This document shows positions 9,417 through 16,522 of a stretch of 64,000 nucleotides of DNA, piece after piece; position 1 is the stretch's first letter; each line of letters begins with the position of its first letter. Origin of the DNA: Desulfonatronovibrio hydrogenovorans DSM 9292 (GTDB taxonomy: Bacteria > Desulfobacterota > Desulfovibrionia > Desulfovibrionales > Desulfonatronovibrionaceae). Below the pieces are notes generated by a model. The model did no database searches. It had not been told where the DNA came from and worked only from the letters and a program-made list of their open reading frames with translations. The translations under genes and the position numbers were made by a program. The stretch covers positions 124,001 to 188,000 of the forward strand of contig NZ_JMKT01000009.1 of NCBI RefSeq assembly GCF_000686525.1. Direction: 5' to 3'.

Positions 9417-9896
9417 ATGGAATATGAACAGCCCATGATCAAGGTTCTGGCAGGCCGGATGGAGGCAGAAAGGCTTTTTCTGGCCACGGCTGAGTCCTGT
9501 ACCGGAGGGCTGATCAGCCACCTGCTGACCAATGAGCCAGGCAGCTCCAGGTGGTATGCAGGCGGAGTGGTGGCCTATTCCAATCACCTTAAAACATCCA
9601 TCCTGGGTGTGGACCAGGAGCTGCTCAACGGTTTTGGTGCAGTCAGCAGCCAATGCGTGGAAGCCATGGTCAGGGGGGTGATTTCTCTGACCAGTGCTCA
9701 GGCCGGAATCGCTGTTTCCGGAATCGCCGGGCCAGGGGGAGGCACCCTGGAAAAGCCCGTGGGTACGGTTTACATGGCCTGGGGGCTTTTGGAACGCATC
9801 CGCTGGAAAAGATTTGTTTTTCAAGGACAACGGCTGCAAATTAAGGAACAGGCTTCAGCAGCTGCCATCCAGGGTTTGCTGGATTTCTGGGATTAA
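9417..9896 (+). CDS. pncC: Nicotinamide-nucleotide amidohydrolase PncC (CinA C-terminal family)
   Basis: This 159-residue protein matches the stand-alone CinA C-terminal domain, which deamidates nicotinamide mononucleotide to nicotinic acid mononucleotide for NAD recycling. Family signatures are TAESCTGGLISHLLT near the N-terminus, GGVVAYSN, and VSGIAGPGGGTLEKPVGTVYMA. The N-terminal molybdopterin-binding half of full-length CinA is absent. The start is uncertain: ATGs exist at 9393, 9417 and 9435. The one at 9417 follows a purine-rich GGCAGGCAGGCAGGG tract and leaves a normal family length. The next gene (DUF1538) starts 2 bp after the stop, so they are translationally close and probably share an mRNA. 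Confidence 0.82.
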   Translation: MEYEQPMIKVLAGRMEAERLFLATAESCTGGLISHLLTNEPGSSRWYAGGVVAYSNHLKTSILGVDQELLNGFGAVSSQCVEAMVRGVISLTSAQAGIAVSGIAGPGGGTLEKPVGTVYMAWGLLERIRWKRFVFQGQRLQIKEQASAAAIQGLLDFWD

Positions 9897-9898
9897 TT

Positions 9899-10594
9899 AT
9901 GTACAAAGATATAAAAGAAGGTCTTCTGGAGGTCATTCAGGCTGTTCTGCCCATCACTTTGGTGGTAGTTCTGCTGCAGGTCTTTTTGATATCCATGCCC
10001 TGGCTTCTATTCTCCAGGTTTTTAATCGGTGTGGTCATGGTCATGATCGGCCTGTTTCTTTTTCTGCAGGGGGTCAAGATCGGTCTTTTGCCCATGGGCG
10101 AGGCCATAGGTGCTGAGCTGCCCAAGAGGGGATCTCTGTTCTTCCTGTTGTTTTTCGCTTTTATCCTGGGTTTTACCGTAACCATGGCCGAGCCGGATGT
10201 CCGGGTCCTGGCCCATCAGGTGGACTTTGTGTCTGACGGGTTTGTGAACCGGAACATCCTGATTCTTTTTGTGGCTATCGGGGTGGCAGTATTTGTAACC
10301 CTGGCCATGCTCAGGATTGTCATGAACCTGCCCATTGCCTATGTCCTGGCCGGGGGATATGTGCTGATTCTTGTTCTGTCCTTTTTTACTCCTGCCGATT
10401 TCGTGCCCATCTCCTTTGACGCTGGTGGTGTGACCACAGGACCGGTCACTGTGCCGTTCATCCTGGCCCTTGGCCTGGGAGTTACAGCGGTTCTGGGCGG
10501 AAGGTCTTCTTTCAGCGATGGTTTTGGACTCATTGGCCTGGCTTCCATTGGTCCGGTTCTGGGAGTGATGATCCTGGGGATAATCTACTCATGA
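9899..10594 (+). CDS. DUF1538 membrane protein, first copy
   Basis: A 231-residue integral membrane protein of the DUF1538 family with about seven hydrophobic segments. The repeat hallmark FDAGGVTTGPVTVPF is at about residues 174-188, and a second hallmark, MAEPDVRVLA, near residue 98. The glycine-rich half-membrane motif followed by a long helix looks like a transporter re-entrant loop, but no substrate is known for the family. It is co-oriented with a second DUF1538 gene (4-bp overlap) and a P-II-like gene, and two bases after pncC. The two DUF1538 chains probably assemble together, regulated by the P-II-like protein; this is inferred from gene order and from the way P-II relatives control membrane transporters elsewhere. 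Confidence 0.8.
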   Translation: MYKDIKEGLLEVIQAVLPITLVVVLLQVFLISMPWLLFSRFLIGVVMVMIGLFLFLQGVKIGLLPMGEAIGAELPKRGSLFFLLFFAFILGFTVTMAEPDVRVLAHQVDFVSDGFVNRNILILFVAIGVAVFVTLAMLRIVMNLPIAYVLAGGYVLILVLSFFTPADFVPISFDAGGVTTGPVTVPFILALGLGVTAVLGGRSSFSDGFGLIGLASIGPVLGVMILGIIYS

Positions 10595-11316
10595 AAGAGC
10601 TGTTAGATTTTCTGAATTTCGGTCATGTCCTGGGAGAGGTCTTCATGGCCATGGGGCCTCTGGTGGCCTTTTTTCTGTTTTTTCAGCTGGTTTATCTTAA
10701 GCTGTCCAGGGAGTATGTGATCAACCTGTTCAAGGGTATTGTCCTGGCCATAGCCGGGCTGACCCTTTTTCTGCAGGGAGTTCAGGTGGGTTTTCTGCCA
10801 GTGGGCACCCAGATGGGCGAGATCATGAATTCCTTTGAAAACCTGTGGATCCTGATTCCCATAGGCTTCATCCTGGGAGTGGTGGCCACGGTTGCAGAGC
10901 CTGCAGTCCGTATTCTGTGCGAAAATGTGGAAAAAGCCTCATCCGGGTCCCTCAGGTTCAGCTTCATGCTCATAATTCTGTCCCTAGGGGTTGGAATATT
11001 TGTGGCCATCGGCATGGCCAAGATCATTTTCGGCATTTCCATCTATCATATTGTCATTCCCGGCTATCTGGCTGCACTGATCCTGATGAAGTTCTGTGAA
11101 CAGTCGTTTATTTCCATAGCCTTTGATGCCGGAGGAGTAGCCACCGGTCCCATGACCGTGACCTTTGTCATGGCCATAGCCCTGGGCCTGGCTGAGGCCA
11201 TGGAAGGCAGGAGTGCGGTCCAGGACGGATTCGGGCTCATAGCCCTGGTGGCCATGGCCCCGATCCTGTCGGTGATGCTGGTGGGGGCGATTATGAACGC
11301 CATTAAAAGGAGTTAG
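10591..11316 (+). CDS. DUF1538 membrane protein, second copy
   Basis: A 241-residue paralogue of the preceding protein, sharing VAEPAVRIL, FDAGGVATGPMTVTF and the GRSAVQDGFGLIALVAMAPIL tail (in the first copy GRSSFSDGFGLIGLASIGPVL). Roughly seven membrane segments are predicted from hydrophobicity. It overlaps the first copy by the four bases ATGA, so translation is coupled and a 1:1 ratio is likely. The P-II-like gene starts 2 bp after its stop. Divergence between the copies is substantial, so this is an old duplication. A transport function is inferred and not demonstrated. Confidence 0.8.
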   Translation: MKELLDFLNFGHVLGEVFMAMGPLVAFFLFFQLVYLKLSREYVINLFKGIVLAIAGLTLFLQGVQVGFLPVGTQMGEIMNSFENLWILIPIGFILGVVATVAEPAVRILCENVEKASSGSLRFSFMLIILSLGVGIFVAIGMAKIIFGISIYHIVIPGYLAALILMKFCEQSFISIAFDAGGVATGPMTVTFVMAIALGLAEAMEGRSAVQDGFGLIALVAMAPILSVMLVGAIMNAIKRS

Positions 11317-11318
11317 GA

Positions 11319-11645
11319 ATGAAATCAGAGCTTCAGTTTGACCTGATCGTGACTATTGTCAACAAGGGCGGCTGCCAGCCTATACTTAAGGCTTCCAAAG
11401 AGGCCGGGGCTGAAGGTGGAACCATCATTCCCGGACGGGGTACAGGAATCAGGGAAACCAAAACCCTGCTGGGGATTCCTATAGAGCCTGAAAAAGACAT
11501 CCTTTTGACTATAGTCCCCAAGGATATTACCGACAAGGTCATGTCGGCTATGATAGAGGCAGGGGAGCTGAACAAGCCCGGAGCAGGCATTACTTTTGTC
11601 CTTGACCTGAAAAAAGTGGCAGGAATCTGTCACCTATGCGAATAA
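11319..11645 (+). CDS. P-II-like signal protein linked to DUF1538 transporters
   Basis: A 108-residue protein with the ferredoxin-like P-II fold pattern: beta1 DLIVTIVNKGGC, a T-loop region GGTIIPGRGTG, then LGIPIEPEKDILLTIV and a C-terminal GAGITFVLDLKKVAGIC. The glnB uridylylation tyrosine region is absent, so classical GlnD control is unlikely. P-II relatives form trimers, bind adenine nucleotides and often plug or regulate adjacent transporters, as SbtB does for SbtA. Here the adjacent membrane genes are two DUF1538 proteins, spaced by 2 bp. The C-terminus CHLCE has two cysteines in a CxxC arrangement that could be redox active or bind metal. The ligand and target are not visible from sequence. 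Confidence 0.78.
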   Translation: MKSELQFDLIVTIVNKGGCQPILKASKEAGAEGGTIIPGRGTGIRETKTLLGIPIEPEKDILLTIVPKDITDKVMSAMIEAGELNKPGAGITFVLDLKKVAGICHLCE

Positions 11646-11871
11646 CCTGTTTGAAGTCCCCAGGGTTGAAGTTTTGGAGTAAAGCTCAGGCGCTCTCTTC
11701 CTGATCACCGACCGATCCGGACGGGGCTGTTTCCTGGTTTCTGGCGGTGGGTCATGATAAAAACGATCCAGCTTACTGAAGGGTGATTCGGTTCTGATTG
11801 GGTCCTGATTTTGACAGTCATGACCAGCCGGAGGATTATGTCTGTTCAATTTGTACTAGAAGGCCAGTCCA

Positions 11872-12594
11872 TTGCGTTTTGCAATATTTTCAGACATTCA
11901 CGGAAACATTGAGGCATTCAGCAGGGTTGTCCAGGATATTTCTTCCCGGAATATTGAGTCCTGTTTTTTTTTGGGGGATGCCATCAGTTATGGGCCGGAC
12001 CCGGAGAAATGTGTTCAGCTGCTTAAAACTCTTCAAATTCCCTGCATTCTGGGCAACCATGAGCTGGCTCTGATCAGACCCGGGGCTGCCAATTATTTCA
12101 ATGAGCCCACCTGGCTGCATTTTGAACAGGCCAGAAAGCTTTTGTCCTTGGATTCCAAAGAGTACATGGCCACCTGGCCCCTGTCCCGTTCCCACCAAAA
12201 TATGCTCATGGTCCATGGCTGTCCCCCAGCCTCTGCCACCAGATATCTGCAGGAGTTAGGTATGGGAGATCTTGAAAGAATATTTTCATTCATGAATACG
12301 GATCTGGCTTTTGTTGGCCATACCCATGAGCTTGAAATGGTTGAACTGATTGGCCATGAAGTAAGACGGACCAGGATCGGCAGGGGGGAGCATGAGATTT
12401 CCGGTCAAAAAGCCATAATTAATGTGGGCAGCGTGGGTCAGCCCAGGGATGGGGATAATCGGGCCAAATACGTGATTTTTGATGACCGCATGAGAAGGAT
12501 TGAAGTGAGGTTTGTTGAATATGATGTTGAAAAAACTGTCCAGGGCATTCGTGCCAGGGGGTTTCCTGAGTTTTACGCCTTACGCCTGAGGTGA
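11872..12594 (+). CDS. Metallophosphoesterase (YfcE/diadenosine-tetraphosphatase-like)
   Basis: A 240-residue calcineurin-type phosphoesterase. Metal-binding motifs are all present in order: FSDIHGN (residues 6-12), LGDAISYGPDP, GNHE, VHGCPP and GHTHELE. The start is TTG at 11872; the first motif begins only five residues later, leaving no room for a later start, and no ATG lies upstream in frame. Enzymes of this type hydrolyse phosphoproteins, cyclic nucleotides or dinucleoside polyphosphates; the substrate cannot be told from sequence. The next gene, a Ser/Thr kinase, starts 6 bp after its stop. A phosphoesterase/kinase pair of this sort suggests the two act in opposition, which is an inference. 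Confidence 0.85.
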   Translation: MRFAIFSDIHGNIEAFSRVVQDISSRNIESCFFLGDAISYGPDPEKCVQLLKTLQIPCILGNHELALIRPGAANYFNEPTWLHFEQARKLLSLDSKEYMATWPLSRSHQNMLMVHGCPPASATRYLQELGMGDLERIFSFMNTDLAFVGHTHELEMVELIGHEVRRTRIGRGEHEISGQKAIINVGSVGQPRDGDNRAKYVIFDDRMRRIEVRFVEYDVEKTVQGIRARGFPEFYALRLR

Positions 12595-12600
12595 ACTGTC

Positions 12601-13959
12601 ATGCGCTGCATTAAAGGGTACAGATTGCTCGGTCTCCTTGGCAGGGGTGGAATGGGCCGGGTGTATAAGGTCTCAGATCCGGAAGAAAACCTGTTTGCCC
12701 TTAAACTGCTTAAACCTGATGATACTCTGGTCCAGATGCTGGGTCCGGAAAAAATCCAGAAGAGGTTTGATGATGAGATAAGAATAATGTCCAGGCTGAA
12801 ACATGATAACATAGCCAGGATCGTAGACAGCGGCCAGCATCGCAGACATTCCTTTATGCTTTTGGAGTACCTGTGCCTTAATCTTGGCCTGATCATGGGT
12901 ACAGTCAGTGATTCACCACAACCGTCAAGAATTCTTTCTCCCCTCAGGGCCCTGGACATTGCCGCTCAAGTCCTGGATGCACTGGTTCACTTGCATGCAC
13001 ACCAAATCATCCACCGTGATGTCAAGCCTGAGAACATCATGCTCACCAGGGCCGGCCGGGTCAGGCTGATTGATTTCGGACTTTTCAGGATCAAAGGTCT
13101 GGCAGAGAGCAATCCTCCCGGACTGGCCATTGGTTCACCATACTATGCAGCTCCTGAGCAGATTGAAGATCCTGACCAGGCTGATGAACGGGCAGATCTT
13201 TACTCCCTGGGTGTTGTTCTGCATAGAATGATCTTCGGGGTTTTCCCAGGACAACCTACTAACCAGCCATCAGATAAGTCTGTTTTTGGACCGGGCTGGG
13301 ATGAATTTCTGGAAAGGGCAGCCAACCCTGAGCCGGACCTTCGTTTTCAAAATGCCGGTTCCATGCTGGACCAGCTCAAGGTTCTGGCAAAAGCCTGGGA
13401 AAAAAGGCGGGACCAGATCTGCATCATGCACGATCCAAAAAGCAGCCAGTTGTCAGTCCAAACCCTGAATGTTCGATCCTGTCCGGTTCAGACCGGAAAG
13501 GATGATTTGCATCCCTTTCCCGGACTTGACTCACTGATGCAGGCCCGGAGTTTTGTACTCAATGATTTTCAAAAACAGCAGCATGGTTATTTTGATCTGA
13601 GTACCGGTCTGACCTGGGCCTTGGAGTTGTCGAGAAAACGGCTCAGTTTTGATGAGGCAAAAAAGTATCCGGATCAGATGAACCGTGATCCAGTGTCTGA
13701 ACGGGAAAATATTTTATGGAGACTGCCCACTGTTGATGAGCTGCTGACTTTACTGCGGCCGCGAAAAAGTCTGGAAGATTATTGTTACCCGCTTGTCTGG
13801 AAGCTGCAGAACAGGGCTTGGCTGTGGAGCGCTGATGCCCAGACCAGATTCAAGTCATGGATTGTGGACATGGAGCAGGGAGCGGTCATGGCCGTGGACC
13901 GGATGTGCAAGTTTTCTGTCCTGGCGGTTGCCGGAGTGGAGCAGGTCAATAGGTCCTGA
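12601..13959 (+). CDS. Serine/threonine protein kinase with C-terminal DUF1566 (Lcl)-like domain
   Basis: A 452-residue protein with a Hanks-type kinase domain at residues 5-265: glycine loop LGRGGMGRVYK, catalytic lysine K35 (LFALKLL), catalytic Asp D140 in HRDVKPEN, DFG (IDFGLF) and the APE motif (YYAAPEQ). All catalytic residues are intact. There is no transmembrane segment. After a linker, residues about 310-450 show the DUF1566/Lcl pattern: STGLTWALE, WRLPTVDEL, WLWSADA and SWIVDMEQGAV. That domain is usually found in exported or surface proteins, so its fusion to a cytosolic kinase is unusual. It probably serves as the sensing or target-binding part. The gene is coupled to the metallophosphoesterase upstream. 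Confidence 0.87.
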   Translation: MRCIKGYRLLGLLGRGGMGRVYKVSDPEENLFALKLLKPDDTLVQMLGPEKIQKRFDDEIRIMSRLKHDNIARIVDSGQHRRHSFMLLEYLCLNLGLIMGTVSDSPQPSRILSPLRALDIAAQVLDALVHLHAHQIIHRDVKPENIMLTRAGRVRLIDFGLFRIKGLAESNPPGLAIGSPYYAAPEQIEDPDQADERADLYSLGVVLHRMIFGVFPGQPTNQPSDKSVFGPGWDEFLERAANPEPDLRFQNAGSMLDQLKVLAKAWEKRRDQICIMHDPKSSQLSVQTLNVRSCPVQTGKDDLHPFPGLDSLMQARSFVLNDFQKQQHGYFDLSTGLTWALELSRKRLSFDEAKKYPDQMNRDPVSERENILWRLPTVDELLTLLRPRKSLEDYCYPLVWKLQNRAWLWSADAQTRFKSWIVDMEQGAVMAVDRMCKFSVLAVAGVEQVNRS

Positions 13960-14041
13960 TGAGTTGAGAATCTTGCCTCCTGTAGCCAGCTAAGGAAATC
14001 AGACTTTATTTCCCTGCCCCTGATCTGGAATTCAGTCGTGA

Positions 14042-14233
14042 AACCTGTCCGAATCAGGGTTGGTATTCGTGGTTGCCGATTATATTGACAAGGCCTTGAT
14101 GATTTACGCCCGTTTAAGGGAGCCTCCCGCTGTCTTTGACCTGAAGATCTCCAGCAGCCAGGAAGGTATTCTTGAACAGTATTTTCAGGGCAGAGCAGGT
14201 TTGAGCAAACTGGCTTTTTCCAGACAGGTTTAA
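14042..14233 (+). pseudogene. Possible remnant of a small gene (frame-shifted fragment)
   Basis: Between the kinase and the convergent GNAT-nitrilase gene there is an open stretch ending at TAA 14233 whose codons read like protein (VADYIDKALMIYARLREP ... LSKLAFSRQV). No ATG start is available; GTG at 14069 and TTG at 14060 are the only starts. Just upstream, in another frame, a second short protein-like run is closed off by stops (KEIRLYFPAPDLEFSRE). The simplest reading is a decayed small gene with a frameshift, but a genuine 54-residue peptide from GTG 14069 is possible. Confidence 0.3.
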
Positions 14234-14234
14234 G

Positions 14235-15764
14235 CTACTTCCCCATCCACTCCAGCTTGTACAGGTCCTTTCTCCTGCTGTGCAGATTCTGAACGCTTCC
14301 CTGTCGTCTGAGTTCCTTTAAAAGATCCAGGTCCACGTCGGTGATCAGGGTGGTTTCAGTGTTGGGGGTGGTTTCAGCAGCAATGGCGTCGTGGGGAAAG
14401 GCAAAGTCCGAAGGGGTGAAGATGGATGCCTGGGAGTACTGAATGCCCATGGTTTCAACCTTGGGGATGTTGCCCACACTCCCTGAAATGACCACGTAGC
14501 ACTCATTCTCTATGGCCCTGGCCTGGGCGCATCGCCTGACCCGGAGATAAGCATTCTTGGTGTCGGTCCAGAAGGGCACTAAGATGATGTTTACTCCTTT
14601 TTCTGCCAGAAATCTGGCCAGTTCGGGGTATTCAACATCATAGCAGATCAGAATGCCGATCTTGCCAATGTCGGTATTGAACACCTTGAGGCTGTCGCCT
14701 CCGGTCAGCCCCCAGGATCTTGATTCATCAGGGGTGATGTGCAGCTTGTACTGAGAGTCCCAGGTGCCGTCCCTGCGGCACAGAAAAGACACGTTGTACA
14801 GCTTGTTGTCCCGGTATTCAGGTACTGAACCGGATATGATGTTGATATTATAGGACAGGGCCATTTCCATAAGGTTATCTCTTAAATCAGCTGTATACTC
14901 TGCCAGCCTGCGCATGGCTTCCGGGGGGGAATATTTTTCAAATTTAGCAATGAGTGGAGCATTGAACAGTTCAGGGAAAAGGACCAGGTCGGCTTCATAG
15001 TCAGAGACCGTGTCCACAAAGAACTCCACCTGCTGCAGAAAATCGTCAAAAGAGTCAAACCGGCGCATTTGCCACTGGACAGTGCCCAGCCTGACTATTG
15101 TTTTGCGGCCGCCGATGAGCCTGGTCCTGGCTTCATAATAGATGTTGTTCCACTCCAGAAGGACAGCATTGCCCTCAGACTGATGATCCACAGGATAGTA
15201 GTTTTTGAGCAGTTTTTTGATGTGAAAGTCATTGGACAGCTGAAAGGACAGAACCGGATCATAGATTTCCTTGCGCTTGACCCGCTTGATATATTCCTGG
15301 GGTGAGATTTGATCAGAGTACTTCCGATAACCGGGTATGCGGCCTCCGACAATTATCCCTTTTAAATTGAGCTTTTCGCACAATTCCTTGCGCGCATCGT
15401 AGAGTCTGCGGCCCAGGCGCATACCCTGATAGTCCGGGTCCACAAAGACCTCGATGCCGTAGAGATAGTCCCCATCCGGATCATGGTTTTTCAGAGTACC
15501 GTCGCCCACCACCTGGATGTAGGTGTGCTTGTCCCCGTATTCAGCATAGTCGATGATCAGGGTCAGGGCCACGGCAACGGTTCGGCCCTTGTCCACAATA
15601 CAGATCTGGCCCTCAGGGAAGCGTTTGATCATTTGCTCAATCTGGCTCCGGTCCCAGGGGGCATCCACGTTTTTATAGACTTTGCGCATAATGTCCCGGA
15701 CAATTTCATAATCATCCATGCGCATATTTCTCAAGTACAGTTTGTGTTCGGATTGCTGATTCAT
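14235..15764 (-). CDS. Bifunctional GNAT acetyltransferase / carbon-nitrogen hydrolase (nitrilase superfamily)
   Basis: A 509-residue fusion. The N-terminal third (residues 8-200) is a GNAT domain with an acetyl-CoA-binding loop around PDYQGMRLGRRLYDAR. The C-terminal part (about 220-500) is a carbon-nitrogen hydrolase with the complete Glu-Lys-Cys triad: E265 in LFPELFN, K340 in QYKLHITP and C374 in LICYDVEYPE. The fusion is a recognised architecture in bacteria, but its substrate is unknown; amide hydrolysis coupled to acyl transfer on the same molecule is a reasonable inference. The gene is single, convergent with the remnant at 14233 and divergent from the P-II-like gene at 16090. Confidence 0.88.
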   Translation of the reverse strand: MNQQSEHKLYLRNMRMDDYEIVRDIMRKVYKNVDAPWDRSQIEQMIKRFPEGQICIVDKGRTVAVALTLIIDYAEYGDKHTYIQVVGDGTLKNHDPDGDYLYGIEVFVDPDYQGMRLGRRLYDARKELCEKLNLKGIIVGGRIPGYRKYSDQISPQEYIKRVKRKEIYDPVLSFQLSNDFHIKKLLKNYYPVDHQSEGNAVLLEWNNIYYEARTRLIGGRKTIVRLGTVQWQMRRFDSFDDFLQQVEFFVDTVSDYEADLVLFPELFNAPLIAKFEKYSPPEAMRRLAEYTADLRDNLMEMALSYNINIISGSVPEYRDNKLYNVSFLCRRDGTWDSQYKLHITPDESRSWGLTGGDSLKVFNTDIGKIGILICYDVEYPELARFLAEKGVNIILVPFWTDTKNAYLRVRRCAQARAIENECYVVISGSVGNIPKVETMGIQYSQASIFTPSDFAFPHDAIAAETTPNTETTLITDVDLDLLKELRRQGSVQNLHSRRKDLYKLEWMGK

Positions 15765-16089
15765 GTTTGTTAAGGGCTGAAGGTTCGGATAAAAAAGGTG
15801 AAGTCCACCCGTTTTGTCCAGCTAATTTTTCTTGTTTCCACTTATAAGTCAACACCCGGATATGAGCTGAGGCTGGTTGGAGCTATCCGGCATGATTATA
15901 TGATTTTTTTTACCAAACCTGTCAACATCTTTTCAGGTTTACCTTTTTTCAGCCATGAGGTACAATATATTAAGATATTATCTTAATATCAATAAGTTGG
16001 ACTGCTTTCCAGGCCGCAGTCCAGGACGATCCTGGAAGTTTTCGGCTGAAAGCTGATATGCACTGTCTAAAAAAAGGAGCCGCAGTATT
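15765..16089. other. 325-bp divergent intergenic region
   Basis: AT-rich spacer between the GNAT-nitrilase and the second P-II-like gene, with the promoters of both. It contains the 23-bp palindrome listed separately and a GGAG ribosome site 10 bases before the P-II-like ATG. No ORF with a ribosome site was found. Confidence 0.5.
15967..15989. promoter_or_regulatory. Perfect 23-bp AT-rich palindrome, putative operator
   Basis: Arms ATATTAAGATA and TATCTTAATAT are exact reverse complements around a single central T. It sits 101 bp before the P-II-like gene and 200 bp before the nitrilase gene. A symmetric site of this length is typical of a dimeric repressor's operator. As a transcript it would form a weak all-AU stem, so a DNA site is preferred over a terminator. 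Confidence 0.5.
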
Positions 16090-16410
16090 ATGCCTTCAAC
16101 TGAGTATTCCCTTGTAGTAGCCATTGTTAACCAAGGTGTGAGTGAGCATGTTGTTGATATTGCCGAAGAACTTGGGGCAAGCGGAGGAACCGTTTTTTTT
16201 GGCAGAGGTTCCAGCACCCGGACCAAAATCAGCATTCTGGGCGTACCTGTGGAACCCTTGAAAGAACTGATTTACATAGTAGCCAAGCGTAATCTGGCTC
16301 CCAAAATAATCAAAAAAATCAACCAGGACTGCAGACTGGACGAGCCCAGCGGCGGACTGGCCTTTTCCATGCCATTAGACGAGGTGGCTGGGCTGGGCGA
16401 TTTTTCATGA
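16090..16410 (+). CDS. P-II-like protein, second copy (upstream of CNNM/CorC and CorA)
   Basis: A 106-residue P-II-fold protein: beta1 YSLVVAIVNQGV, T-loop segment GGTVFFGRGS, then LGVPVEPLKELIYIVAK and a C-terminal GGLAFSMPLDEVAGL. It aligns end to end with the P-II-like protein at 11319 (shared GGT..xGRG, GxPxEP, and a C-terminal Asp-Glu/Lys-V-AG pattern) yet differs at most positions and lacks the terminal CxxC. It has no DUF1538 partner. The next genes on the same strand are the divalent-cation transporters at 16523 and 17872, 112 bp away beyond two small hairpins. Regulation of those transporters is possible but unproven; it could equally act on the distant DUF1538 pair. Confidence 0.72.
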   Translation: MPSTEYSLVVAIVNQGVSEHVVDIAEELGASGGTVFFGRGSSTRTKISILGVPVEPLKELIYIVAKRNLAPKIIKKINQDCRLDEPSGGLAFSMPLDEVAGLGDFS

Positions 16411-16462
16411 GCAGACTCGTTGCTGGTTAGGCGAGTCTGCCATTACAGCAATAACAGTAATG
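16411..16462 (+). other. Two tandem hairpins after the P-II-like gene
   Basis: Immediately after the stop codon, GCAGACTCG (16411-16419) pairs perfectly with CGAGTCTGC (16432-16440). Next to it CATTAC (16441-16446) pairs with GTAATG (16457-16462). Neither is followed by a T-run, so they are not canonical intrinsic terminators. They may protect the mRNA 3' end, slow read-through into the CNNM/CorC gene, or be rho-dependent. The first stem is the stronger. Confidence 0.45.
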
Positions 16463-16522
16463 CTGGATTGCTATCTAAAGCCCTCCTTTTTCGGGCAATA
16501 ATTTTAAAGCAGGTATAATGGG

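Noticed and set aside
9899-11645. Calling the DUF1538/P-II-like module a bicarbonate transporter by analogy with SbtA/SbtB
   Set aside because: DUF1538 shows no visible similarity to SbtA, and the analogy rests only on the P-II-like partner.
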